Source of the DNA: Bryum argenteum
Lineage: Eukaryota > Streptophyta > Bryopsida > Bryales > Bryaceae
DNA length: 64,000 nt
Assembly: GCA_037043015.1 (NCBI GenBank)
Contig: CM073323.1
Coordinates: 30,470,758-30,534,757, forward strand
Direction: 5' to 3'
The notes under the pieces are model-generated. The model was not told where the DNA came from. It searched no databases and saw nothing but the letters and a program-made list of their open reading frames with translations. Below, one piece after another: positions 46,632 to 59,202 of this stretch. Position numbers and translations under genes: made by a program. Position 1 is the first letter of the stretch. Every line of letters begins with the position of its first letter.

Positions 46632-49600
46632 GCGGGTGTAATGAACACTCATGACGAAGAGACGAAGAAGTTTTTCAAGGGTACATCAGTTCGATGTATT
46701 CTAGCTCCACGCTATGGTGCATCGAAGTCAACTTGGTTCAGGCAAAAGGTAGGTTGGGTTCATTGCGAGACTACAGTATTAAACAATTCAGGAGGTTGAT
46801 GTTTGAGTTTTAGAAGTTGCCTGCTGAACACAGACTCCATAATGTTGATTGCTCAACAGTTGTGGATCCACTGATGGAGGCTAACAAGCATGTTGTGATT
46901 AATAGAATATGTGACCCGTGATGATTCCATGTCAGGTCGTGGGGTCGCTCTACACGCATCACCAAAAGACCGTGATCGTTGACAGCGGACCTATCGGTCA
47001 AAGGAGATTGTCCGCCTTCGTCGGTGGCTTGGACTTGACAGGAGGCCGATGGGACACGCCTGCACATCACATTTTTGCTTCACTTCAGAATGAGCACAAG
47101 GGTGACTTCCGTAACAAATCCTGGGAGGTGAGTGACAAGTAAAGAGTCAAGATGCGATCATGCTTTAAGATAGAGAACCGTCATAACAAATTTCCTTTTT
47201 ATCGTGTTGGCAGTATGAACCAGAGAGTGGAGGACCCAGGGAACCGTGGCACGACTGGCACTGCAAGATTGAAGGTCACGCTGCGTACGATGTCCTCACG
47301 AACTTCGAGCAGCGGTGGAGAAAAGCCACTTCACGGCATGACGACGAGCTGATTGATATCGATCGCCATGACGGTATTTGGAGTCCTTCGAACCGTGCTC
47401 CGGATGCTGGCGATCCTGCCCTTTTCGTAAGCAATGAGCGTGACCCGGAAACTTGGCATGTGCAGGTTTTACCTCCCTCCATTACATGCCACTTTGAATT
47501 ACATGAATAGTGTCCTTATCTCGATATCTTCAGAAACTTTTCGTTCGTAATTGACAATTGACTGAATGGATATCGTGAGTGAGTAAACGAATGGGAACAA
47601 ATTCGTCTTTTAGTGTGGGTAAAAAGCTGACAACGGTGTTAATTGTGCAGGTATTCAGGTCGATTGATGCAGGATCTGTGAAAGGTTTTCCCACCACCGT
47701 CGACCAGGTTTAAAAAGAGGTACGAAATGCTCATGCTCATGAAGCACCTGATTGAAATTCAAGAGATTAGCAGCTATATGTGACCCTGTTGTTGTGATGC
47801 AGAAACTGGTGTGGGGTAAAAGCGTTGCCATAGACATAAGCATTCAGATGGCGTACATTATTGCAATACGATCTGCTCAACATTTCATATACATCGAGAA
47901 TCAATACTTTCTGGGATCGTCGTACAACTGGCCAGACTACAAAACAGCTGGTACTCTTTCGACCATAATCATCCTGACATGGTGATAATTTCGACATCAA
48001 TAATGCCGTCGAGTAACCATTGATGTTCCACAGGTGCCAATCATCTCATTCCGATGGAACTGGCGCTGAAGATCTGCAGCAAAATCAGAGAGGGCAAGAG
48101 GTTTGCCGTGTACGTGGTCGTTCCCATGTGGCCCTAGGGTGTTCCCGGCAGTGGCCCCTGTCAAGAAATTCTGTATTTTCAGGTAATCAACTAAATCCCA
48201 CCATCTAAACAACAATGCCATCAGACTTTCTCAATAACCTTCTGAAAAGATTAAGCCATTCTTCCGCTATGTAAGAGGCTATGGATGGACCCTGATTGAT
48301 GCTCTACTTCTTCATGTAAGATATTATGGCAATTTTCATAGTGTAGATATTGATGCAATTGGGTTCGACAATAACGACAGGAATGGGGACCCTCACGCAC
48401 GATATTCTTTCTTTCGCTGTATAATAGGTTGTGAAAAGAGTTGCTTCAATTCTACGAATTTGACTATTTTCGCAGTGAAGGTGTTGATCGGGATTTTGAT
48501 TGCTTCTTTTTGATTTGTGACCAGTCGCAAACGATGAAGATGATGTACGCCAGAGTTGCAGGTGCGCTACGAGAATATGGCCCGTCGCATGCAAAGCCAA
48601 CAGATTACTTGAATTTCTACTGCCTAGAGACGAGAGAGACTGCCAAACCGGGCGAGTTTGTACCGGTGCAGCCCCCGGATAACAACTCTCATCATGTAAG
48701 TAATATGAAAAAACGCATGCTCATGTTTTTGGAGGTTATAAAGATTCATTGTGGTACTTTGAAGCAGCCTGGTGATTGAAAGCTTGCCTGGGAGCATGCA
48801 GGGACTTTCGCAAGTCAATAGACGGATGATGATATATGTGCACGCGAAAGGAATGATCGTAGACGACGAGTTGGTGATCGTGGGCTCCGCCAACATCAAT
48901 CAACGATCCATGGATGGCTCCAGAGATACAGAAATTGCCATGGGCGGCTATCAACCGCAACACACGTGGTATCAGAAACAAGGCCATCCTCGCGGTCAGG
49001 TGGGTTCATATCTGCTAAAGTCTACCCCAGTCGTACATTTCAGGCCTTCCTACCTTATGGTGGGTTTAGAATTGGGGTGGAGAGCCAATCTGAGCCCAAG
49101 TGACATGACTTCGAGCTTGGAGCTTGAAAGTAATAAATAAACAATTTGAATGCCAGTAACTGAATTCAAGTATACAGTTGTTCGGGTGCCGTTGAAGCAG
49201 ACAAACAAAAACAGATCACGATCAGCCGTTCCAATTTTAAATTCAGCGGATAGTGTTAGTACTTTTAATCAATTGGTTCTTACTAATTAATTGGTTCTTA
49301 CTATAATCAGTGTAACTGCTGACAACCTGTTTTTGATAACATCAGAGCTTCTATCTCTAATGTAAATTCAAACAGACAGACCTCACCAATGGGAGGATTG
49401 AATACAATGCAACCCACCTTCAGTGTAAACTCACCTTTAGGAGTATAAAAGTCTTTGAAGCTTTACGCCTCGACGAGGAGTTTATGGATCTACTCACCTG
49501 ATCTCTACTTCTGTGAAGCTTGGCTCATCAGATTTGAAATGGCGTGCAGGTATATGGCTACCGGATGTCGTTGTGGGCGGAGCAGGTGGGAGGCTTGGAG

Positions 49601-49846
49601 CAAGAGTTTGAGGAGCCAGAGAGCGTGGAGTGCGTGCACAGGTTGAACTTCATCGCAGACAGGAACTGGGAGCAGTACGCAGCTCCACAAATCACCGACA
49701 TGAGGAGTCATCTGATCCGCTACCCGCTCAAAGTGGAGGATGATGGCACAGTCACCAATTTGCCGGGCTTCATCACCTTCCCCGACGTCGGAGGGAAGAT
49801 CATGGGCTCCAACCAGCCCAACATTCCTGACGACTTAACAACCTGA
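46632..49846 (+). pseudogene. Phospholipase D pseudogene, copy 4 (single in-frame stop)
   Basis: Exons: 46632-46748, 46936-47127, 47214-47465, 47651-47707, 47803-47950, 48034-48182, 48525-48695, 48802-48999 and 49550-49846. Lengths are 117, 192, 252, 57, 148, 149, 171, 198 and 297 bp, and every junction keeps phase, so the two deletions of copies 1 and 2 are absent. The only lesion inside the retained frame is TAG at 48135-48137, between MWP and GVPGSGP. The family normally has an acidic residue (WPEG) there, so GAG to TAG is the likely change. Both HKD motifs and the C-terminus are intact. C2 and the N-terminal third are still missing, so the product would not be a normal PLD even with readthrough. 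Confidence 0.93.
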
Positions 49847-52800
49847 TCCACATTAATTGTAACCGTACTTGAACAATGTATCCATACTTAGTGTTTTGTA
49901 GCGAGATGTCCTCGAAGTGAGAGACAGATTTCATTGCAGGTGGTGAAGCCATTCTGAACCAAAGGTGTGGTATAATCCTGTACATAGGAAGCTCTTTGCT
50001 TCCATTAAGTAGATATTTTGTAACTCAACTTGCAGCTAGAAAAAAATTCTTCAATGGAGTCCTGGCTACTGAACTCGAAGTAAGACGTTGGTTAGGTACG
50101 TTCCTTCGGGATATGCTTCATAGATTAAAGTCTGGACAGTATAGATGAAAGTTGACGATCGGAAGATTTGCGTTGTGGGTTGTGAGGATCCGGAAGAAGA
50201 GTGAGGAATAATCTAGGAAATCTTTGAAGATTCACGAAGCGTGTGGAGTGAAATGTACGGGAAGCAAGATGGGATGTGCGTGCGGGGGAGATGGAGGGAG
50301 TGATGAAGGGGGTGGGATGTCCGAGGAAAGGACTAAGGATGGATATATATATATATGTTTGAAGCTATGGCGTAGGTTGGTAGTTTACCTACCGCGGCCG
50401 GCGTATGAGTGAGTGTGAGAGGCTATGGCTGTGTCTATGGCTTGATCTCATGCTCATTTGTATCGTATCGTTTGTGGGTTCCTTTCCTCCAGCGGTTTTG
50501 GGTTTCTTTCCTCCATCGGGGACCCATTTTTGGTGTGCAATTCATCCAATGTACGAATGTCTTCTAAACAGTTTCAAGCTACAATTTGATATTACGAAAT
50601 CCCATGTACAGGTTGTTCAAATTTGGTGCGAACCTGATCAGCAATCAAATTGTGCACTAAAAATGAAACCATTATGCAATGAATCTGCTATAAATTTGCA
50701 ATGATTTTGCATCTTCGTCTTTCGGGTCCATATCAAAATAAACCAAACGCTTGCTTTACGTATTAAAGTTTCAATGACTTTGTGTTAGAGGTGACCCAAA
50801 TTCTGAGGTGCCCCAGTTGACTTTGACATGTACCGTATTGACGAATACTAACATTGAAATTATTTATTCAAGCTTACAGTTCATGCGATCAGTTTATTTG
50901 ATTTCACATTATATTTCCCCTGGAAGTTTTCTGACTTCTTTTCATACCAATTGCGGACGTCCAGTATTCTACCTCTCAAGAAAGAGTTCTAGACTCATAA
51001 TTCTGTCGGAACATTCAAGTCAACTCTTAATTTCAATATGGAAATCATGCATGATTACTCAGTCACAAGCTTCTCGAAAGAATGGTTGCCATTTCAACAC
51101 GATCAATTTCCCGCATCAAAACTTTATTAGAAAACGGAAGAATCCACGAGCCTGCACAGTAGCTTACGTGTAAGCTAATGACGGCAATGTGAGGGTTGTC
51201 CTCGGCCACCTGCAACTTGACATTCCCCTTTCCACCAACAATGAAAGCTCCGCTGACGACATGACTAGACGCACCAAAACAGCACCACATGCGTCGTCGT
51301 CGTCGTCGTTACATGGTGGACGGAAAGAAACGGAAACGAATCCAGTACGTACGTTTGGTGTTATTGATAAAGTAGCAACTCCGCAGTTGTAACGCTTCAA
51401 ATGGCTCCTTCCGCGTAGAAGTTCAACGATCCAATTTACCAACCGGTCCAGGGGTGCCCGCTGGTATACTTAGTCATGCGTATCATGTTTCCCAAATAAT
51501 AATCGCGCGTGGTGTAACTAAGGTCAAATAGGGCCAGGAACAATCAATGCGTCTCCACCACTTCTGTAACGGTACTGGGTTTCCATTGCATGCACAACCT
51601 CGGTCATGGGCATGTAGCCCATGCAATTCACCTCTGAAATCTGAGCCATGTGATCAACTTAGAGCAGTCTACAAGAATTAAGCTGACGATTGTAATGCTG
51701 TGATCAACAACATCTTGGTCCATATCTGACTTCATGAGATCATCGACGTTCTTCCGTCCTTGGCCGAGCATCCATCTGGAACAGATTAGTACCGAAACCG
51801 CTGGTCACCATTTCTCCCACAGAGAAAAATCCTGGAACCTGTAGGATTGAGCAGAGTGCACACGGATTAATCTGATGACCAAAGTTTGCACTTCATAGGC
51901 TTCAATGCTCTAAATCAAGCTCTACATCGTCATAGTTACATCAACTGCCCATCCACATGACCGTGATGAAATGGAATTGACGACTTCGCACGTCGTAGTT
52001 AGTAGTGGCATGGTTCAAGAGCTCAACCGCAGCACGCGGACCGTCTTGCTCGCAAACATGAAAGAGGGGAGTGACTACAGGCGAGTTGGGGATTCAAAAG
52101 AAAATTTCTCGGTGCATTCGCGGCTCATATCCATCCAGTGCATGCACTCGCCGTAAGCTTATACAGATGGGCATCGAAATCGTTTTCAAAAAACTGTCTA
52201 AACTCAAACCAGAAGCTAGAAAATGATCCAGTAAGCTACAACTCATTCGCATGCTCCTCTATGGTTTGCACACGGTGCTCGAATTCTCTCCCAGAAAACC
52301 AGGGGATGAGACTGCAGACAAGTAACTTTTATCTCAATTTTTGGCCTGCATGCAGCCCATGCAACCCAAATTACGATCGCTAGCGGACTCGTGAAACCCA
52401 CCCCACGTTTGGAATCCACTTATCCGAATTCGAGTTCCGACCAGCAACCTACTAGCTAACTAAATGGCTAACTATGATTGACTGCTCATCAAGAGACTGA
52501 GGTAGACCGATCATCAACTTACATGTCTCCTTGGGATGAACGCGCGCCCTCCTTGGCCCACGCATTAATTGCAACAATCACTTGGTACTCCAAGCCCATA
52601 TGTGCCTGGGAGTTTCATTGATCACTTCGCACACGCACTACAAACACCTTAGAAGCCAGCATGAGGGGTCTTACTTACCTGCAACACAGCAATGCTGGAA
52701 TCTCAAGGCTATGGAATCGATTGCGCATGAATCAAGCATTCTTGTGTAATCGAATGACAGCCTGTATGCTCGACCGCGGATACTAGAAAGAGGACCTCCC

Positions 52801-54144
52801 AGCTCTGCCCCAGTCCTACCAATCTCTCTGCTCCTTTTGGAAGCGCATCACGTATCGGTAAACGACTTTCTGTCATTTTCTATTGGAGATATTGCCCGAC
52901 TCTTGTTCTAGCATATTAATCCTTGCACACTACCCAGGACGCAAGGTCCGTTTCTTGCATGAATCCTAGTACGTTTTTGGAAATATTGTTTCAAGAGCGA
53001 CGTGATCGGTCAAGGGATGCGGTCTAAGCATGTGAGCATGCAACCGCTTGCAAGAAACCCCAGTGCTTTGCATGATCATTGTAACCACACCTGTAGAGAC
53101 GACCCCATGCACAAGAATCAAGCTCACAATTATGGTTACTCGAAACTCGGCTTCTACGTTGCACAAACTCAGTCTGCATGAGGTTCAACTTATTACTATA
53201 CATCCTACGGTGGTGAATGCAAGGTGACAATACGCGTTCGTATTCGGAAATGCTAGAAGAATGCGAGGAAGGTAGGCACGAGCTTTCCGTAGAGCGTTAC
53301 TCACACCTCTATACCAATGAATTCATTCCAAGAACGTCGGGTTCATCTAAACCTGTGTGCAGACTTTTCAATCCAGATCTACTGAATTCAACTCTCTTGA
53401 AACTACACCAGTTCCCATGCTAAACCACCGATCTAGAGAAAATTGAGGTTGAACACCATTTATGTAGTGTCATGTAACAATTACGATCATGGCAGATCGA
53501 TGGATGCGAGCTTACCAGTGGGATCCACCGATGGGATGGAACTTGGGGATGGGTCATTGCAAAAGAAGTGGCCACTCAAGCAAGCAGGCCAGGGATGGTG
53601 CCAGTGACCGAGAATTTCCACGTGCAGCCCTCATCTCCTCATCTTCTCTGTCCCATGAATCGTCACCCGCCGCCCAAGTCATGACTTTCAGCTCCACATG
53701 ATCACACACAGATGCCGCCCACGTCATGACTTTCAGCTCCACATGATCACACACAGATGCCGCCCACGTCGATTGCGGCCTCAACAAAATCATGACTAGC
53801 GAAGTTACAGCTAATTCTACTTCTATGGGTTCCAAGTTGAGCATAACTCATGGTTCAGGAACGGTTTTATCTTGCTTCAGTTTCAGATTGATACAACTGA
53901 TAGTGCTCAGAGCAAGCAAAGGAATCGGTACCGACTCAACGTCAACGGATACAGATGAGTATCTCTGCATGCATGCATGCAAGGCAAGGATTTCACGTAC
54001 AGGGACCTTGAAAAAGTCAGCGTCCTCGCCTCTCCGTGGAGCCCTAATCCTTAACCCGACTACATGCTGATTTCCAAATGACGACAGACGCTGGTACTAC
54101 GTATTGGTGTTGAAGGGATTGAAAGAAGTGGAGTGATCAAGTAG
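49847..54144. other. 4.3-kb spacer without a recognised gene, copy 4
   Basis: It agrees with copies 1 and 5 in GTGCGGGGGAG near 50278, and with copy 3 in TGGTACTCCAAGCCC near 52585. This mixture of shared variants suggests exchange between copies or consensus error. No gene recognised. Confidence 0.6.
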
Positions 54145-55347
54145 CTATGGTGAAGCATCGCCTGGTTTGCAGAGAAGAAGCCAGCAAGAGACCAAGAAGA
54201 TTGAAGAGAAACAGAGCAGCACTATCACCACTCCGATCGTATACAATCTCGCTGTTAAGGACGGCCTAGTCATATCTCCAACCGCTCTGTCCCTGGCGTT
54301 TATACGGAAGTTGAAATGCTGAGGCCCAACATGCAGCTTCACGTCATTGATACTCTGTTTTAACACCTGTGTATACAAGGGAAGAGAAGTACAAAACTCG
54401 CTATCAGTATCTAGTAAGCAATTAGAGCACCTCGTTCTTCTTATGTGCCTAATGCCGTAAGGATGCTCCGGTTTACGTCAGACTTCGACTCTACTGTTTC
54501 GAGCGCGACTACATTTCCAGATATTCAGCTAGAGTATACGAACATGCATTGGGTTAGGCGATACTCAGACCTTCTTACCGACAAAAGTCTAATTCTCTCC
54601 TCACCGTGAGCATGAAGCTCTAAGCAAATTTGCAATCAAACGAAATAATGAGAGATTTCTACAGGGTTGGCACTAGAGGTTTTAAGGGAAAGGGTGCAAT
54701 TGACGAGGCTGTGGTACCTTACAGGTCTGTCTTGAATGAGCAATGGTGATTTCTAATTTCCACAAGAGAGTGAGCTTCTGTATCACCACAACAGTGGTAA
54801 CCAACGATGTCCACAATGATAAGAGAAATGCTGTCCACCAGTTATGGCACCGCAACATGGACGATTGTGCCACCGCCGTGAAAAGCACGCCCTGGAACAC
54901 GATGTAAAACCCAATGACTTGGTAGATCTCGTTGCGGATGCTATTCTGCTTCGCCTCGAAGAAAGGTAGTGCGTTGTTTATGTAGTGCTCAACTTTCTTC
55001 TGTCAGTCTTGAAACGCAATCCTTAGTTTCTCGTACTTGCCGCTGTTGAGCTCATGCAAGTTTGTGGCCTCCATTTCCGCTACGCACAGCCCCTCGTCAT
55101 CGTCGCTCTATACCTTGCTCAGATCCACCACGTGCCCATTTCCGATTCCGGCATCATTATTGCTATCGCTGTGCTCGGGGCCCGCGCTAGTGGGCAAACT
55201 GGTGCCGACAGTGAAAGAACTGGTTGTGGCGACGCCAGAGCATGTGCAACCTGCGCAGTGCCGGGTAGTGCCGCAGCTGGGGAGCGGAAGGAGTTCCTGC
55301 TCCTCAGCCGTCGTGAGAGGGACGATTTCCTGCATCTCAGCCATCAA
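54145..55347 (-). pseudogene. Three-TM membrane protein gene with two in-frame stops, copy 4
   Basis: Exon 1 is 55347-54718 and exon 2 is 54366-54145. TAG is at 55110-55108 and TGA at 55005-55003. The exons show no further lesion. With only nonsense codons and no indels in four copies, this frame has stayed remarkably open outside the two stops. Confidence 0.75.
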
Positions 55348-56794
55348 AGAAGTGAGTGACTAACGCGGGGAGATCCCGAAGCTCGATTTCAATCGCCATT
55401 GCTACTTAGGGTATCGCTATCCGCAGCTCGTTGAACAGAGTCACAAATAGTCACTGCTCAGAACCCCTTGATGATGCGCTTCAGCTTCCAACTCAATGTC
55501 GTCGTGTCGTAGAGCGAGTCAGGGAAGTTCAACCCTCTCTGATCCTCGCCACCTGCATGGGAGAGCAACACAGCCGCTTGAACAATGTGGCGAGCAACAC
55601 AGCCACACCCACAACGATCCCCACTGCCGGCTTCGCTTGAGATCATTACTGCCACTACCGCCGGTCAACGAAGCTGATACAGTGTTGCCTGGGCTCAAGC
55701 CTGGCGCTCGTGGCGCAAGCCCGCTGATACCTGGCTGGCGACGGACCATCGCTGAATGAGCCCAAAGTTGACGAGGCTGCAATCACAGACCACAGGTCTC
55801 AATATGATCAGCTAGTGGAGTTTGACAGATCCTAACAATCGAAGCAGCTCTGATATGGTTTGGCAATCAATTCGAACAGGAAGTCGCATAAGTAGAGACT
55901 ACCTTGTGTGTGTGTGGCGCTTGTGCTGAAGCTCCAGGAGATGATCCTCTTCCACACTCCATTCTACCGTTACAGCTCACACAACACACCAATTCGATCA
56001 AGCAAGGGTGGCCTTGGCTGCGAATCCATGATCTGTTCCTACCACGACATGAACAATGAGAAGAATTCAACACAATTCAAGTATAAACTCACGTTCACAG
56101 CAATCCAAATTTGAATTTCCATCTTTTTCCCGCGCCTAGGCAGCTCCGCCCTCCCGCTCACTGGTGCCGCCGTCGCTGTCAGGGCATAGCATTCAAACCG
56201 CCGCCCCTTCTTCATCGGTATCTTATTTGTTGGTGTAAGAGGAATCTTGTTTCTTACAATGCCACACCAATTCATTCTACTTTAGCAAATAATCTAATCA
56301 ATTTGGTAGTCTAGGTATGTCAAAATGGCACTGTCTTGAATTAATGTCATTTCATTCACATCGTCCATGACTGTACTTTTTAATGCGTATATTTGATGAA
56401 TGGGTACTAACACTTAAACCTCTTTCAAATCACTTTTCATAATTTCACGATTTGAGACAAGATTGCCGGGGTGCAAAAATCTTCTTGTGCTTTCAATTTT
56501 CAACCACAAATATTTGTCCTGAATTATATATACTTACAAACAAAAATATTGATTCAAATGGTACTTATTAATAGTTACCCATACTCAAAATATTGTACTA
56601 ACACACGTTAAAAGTACAAAAAAGTTTGTATCATATGAATGATACCTATATTATATATAATTTTGTGATTATTACAAACATGACATATTTCCTTTACATT
56701 GATATATTTTATAAATTAGGGTTAAGTTGAGCAATTTAGATTGATCAGAGTTCACACACATAGTATTATCTAGGTGTGCCACTCGAGGCGTGAC
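55348..56794. other. Spacer between membrane gene and minisatellite, copy 4
   Basis: It matches 18096-19540. It has CTTTTTCCCGCGCC near 56122, with one T more than copies 1-3, and GTACAAAAAAGTTTG near 56615. No gene recognised. Confidence 0.55.
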
Positions 56795-57980
56795 AATGAG
56801 GGGGTGGTTCACAATAGGGGGGTTGATCACAATAAGAGGTTGTTCAGAATAAGGGGTTGTTCACAATAGGGGGTTGATCACAATAAAGGGGTTGTTCACA
56901 ATAAAGGGGTTGATTACAATAAGGGGGTTGTTCACAATAAGGGATTAAGGGGTTGTTCACAACAAAGGGGTTGATCACAATAAAGGGGTGGTTCACAATG
57001 AGGGGGTTGATCACAATAAGGGGGTTGGTCACAACAAGGGGGTTGTTCTCAATAGGGGGTGATCACAATTAAGGGGTTGTTCACAATAAGGGATTAAGGG
57101 GGTTGTTCACAACAAAAGGGATTGATGACAATAAGGGGGTTGATCACAATCGAAGGTTATTTACAATAAGGGATTGTTCACAATAAGAGGTTGATCACAA
57201 TAAGGGGTTGATCACGATAAGGGGTTGTTCTCAATTGGGGGTTGATTACAATAAGGGGTTCTTCTTAATAGGAAGGTTGATCACAATAAAGGGCTGATTA
57301 CAATAAGGGGTTGTTCACAATAAGGGGTTGTTCACAATAAGGGGTTGTTCACAATAAGGGGTTGATCACAATAAGGGGTTGGTCACAATAAGGGGTTGTT
57401 CGCGATGGGGGTTGATCACAATAGGGGGATGATCACAATAAGGGGATGATCACAATAAAGAGGTTGTTCACAATAAGAGGGTTGATGACAATAAAGGGGT
57501 TGTTCACAATAAGGGATTAAGGGGTTCTTCACAATAAGGGGAATTGATCATAATAAGGGGTTATTCACAATAAGGGGTTGTTCACAATAAGGGGTTGATC
57601 ACAATATAAGGGGGTTAATCACGATAAGGGGTTGTTCTCAATAGGGGTTATATTACAATAAGGGGTTGTTCTCAATAGGAAGGTTGATCACAATAAAGGG
57701 GTTGTTCACAATAAGGGGGTTGATCACAATGGGGCTTGATCACAATAAGGGGGTTGTTCACAATAAGGGGTTGGTCACAATAAGGGGTTGATTACAATAA
57801 GGGGTTGTTCTCAATAGGGGGTTGATTACAAAAAGGGGTTGATCACAATAAGGGGTTGGTCACAATAAGGGGTAGTTCTCTATAGGAGGGTTGATTAGAA
57901 CAAGGGGTGAAGGGGTTGTTCTCAATAGGGGGTTGATCACAATAAGGGGTTGATCACAATAAGGGGTTGTTCACAATAAG
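56795..57980 (+). repeat. Minisatellite array 5
   Basis: It follows the unit order of array 4, with G runs mostly of four. Local changes include TTGTTCGCGATGGGGG near 57398 and ACAATATAAGG near 57602. Confidence 0.95.
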
Positions 57981-59202
57981 CCTTTAAAATCAAATAGGAC
58001 TAGGTTTTCTTAGTTTGAGTAAACTTATTATTTTAGGAAACTAATAAGCTTCCTCATAGGTTTCTTGTGCGCTCACTCCATTTTATCATATACTATGTTA
58101 TTTATGCCAATAATATCAATTTCTAATTCGTGATAATAGAAAGTACATTTTATATTGATTTTCAAATTATTTCTCTTTTAAATCAAGTATAAAACAAATA
58201 CTACCTATTTTAGGAAATTGGACCATGTAGATCTAATTTGGGGTTTAGGGTTTTTATGAAAGCAAAAATAATATTATCTAAGCATATTAAATATTTAATC
58301 AATACAATCCCACTATGACATTATGAGTTGGCATTGGATTCTACTTCATTCACCTTATCATTATTTCCCCTTAACTTTCAAAACTTCAAACTTTGTCCCA
58401 CAAATATCAAAGCATAAGTATTTAATCAATACAATCTCACTATGACATTATGAGTTGGCATTGGATTTTACTTCATTCACCTTATCATTCTTTCCCCCGT
58501 AACTTTCAAAATTTCAAACTTTCCCCCTCAAACATCAAAACATATATATTTAATCAATACAATCCCACTATGACATTATTTATTTTCCCTCATTTGCGCT
58601 TTTATTTCCTTGGACCAAATCTTAACCATTCACCTACATTATCTTTAGCATAAAGTTCGACATGATAATCCAAAAAGGTTGAGGTTAGAATGTGGAGTTC
58701 CCAACTGAAGGTTTCAGATTTCAAATGAGAAACTCAAAAACATTTAATAAAGTTTCTTAGATATATACAAAAGTATCACGCAAGGAACACAAGTTAACCA
58801 CGTTGAACACCCAATTTTGTAATTTTCCTACATAGCAGTAATATAAAATAAAGGGGACTACTGAGTATACTCATGGAAGTTGGTGGAACATGTACAGTAC
58901 AACAATTTCACACGCATCAAAAGGGACAATTTGAAAATTTGAACACCCAAATTTGAGATTTCAAACGCATAGAAAGGGACAATTTGAAAATTTGAACACC
59001 CAAACTTGTGATTTTGTAACTTTCCTACATAATGTTCAGTAGTATAAAATAAAGGGGACTACTGAGTATACTCCTGGAAGTTGGTGGACTATGTACAGTA
59101 CCAAAATTTCACACGCATAAAAAGGGACAATTTGAAAATTCAAATAAATAAATGAATTACTGATGATGGATGTACAGCGGTTTGGAATTGTGCTTCTTTC
59201 AG
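57981..59202. repeat. AT-rich flank, copy 5
   Basis: It is near-identical to copy 4, with both internal duplications. One extra C (CTTTCCCCCG near 58494) distinguishes it from copy 1. Confidence 0.85.
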
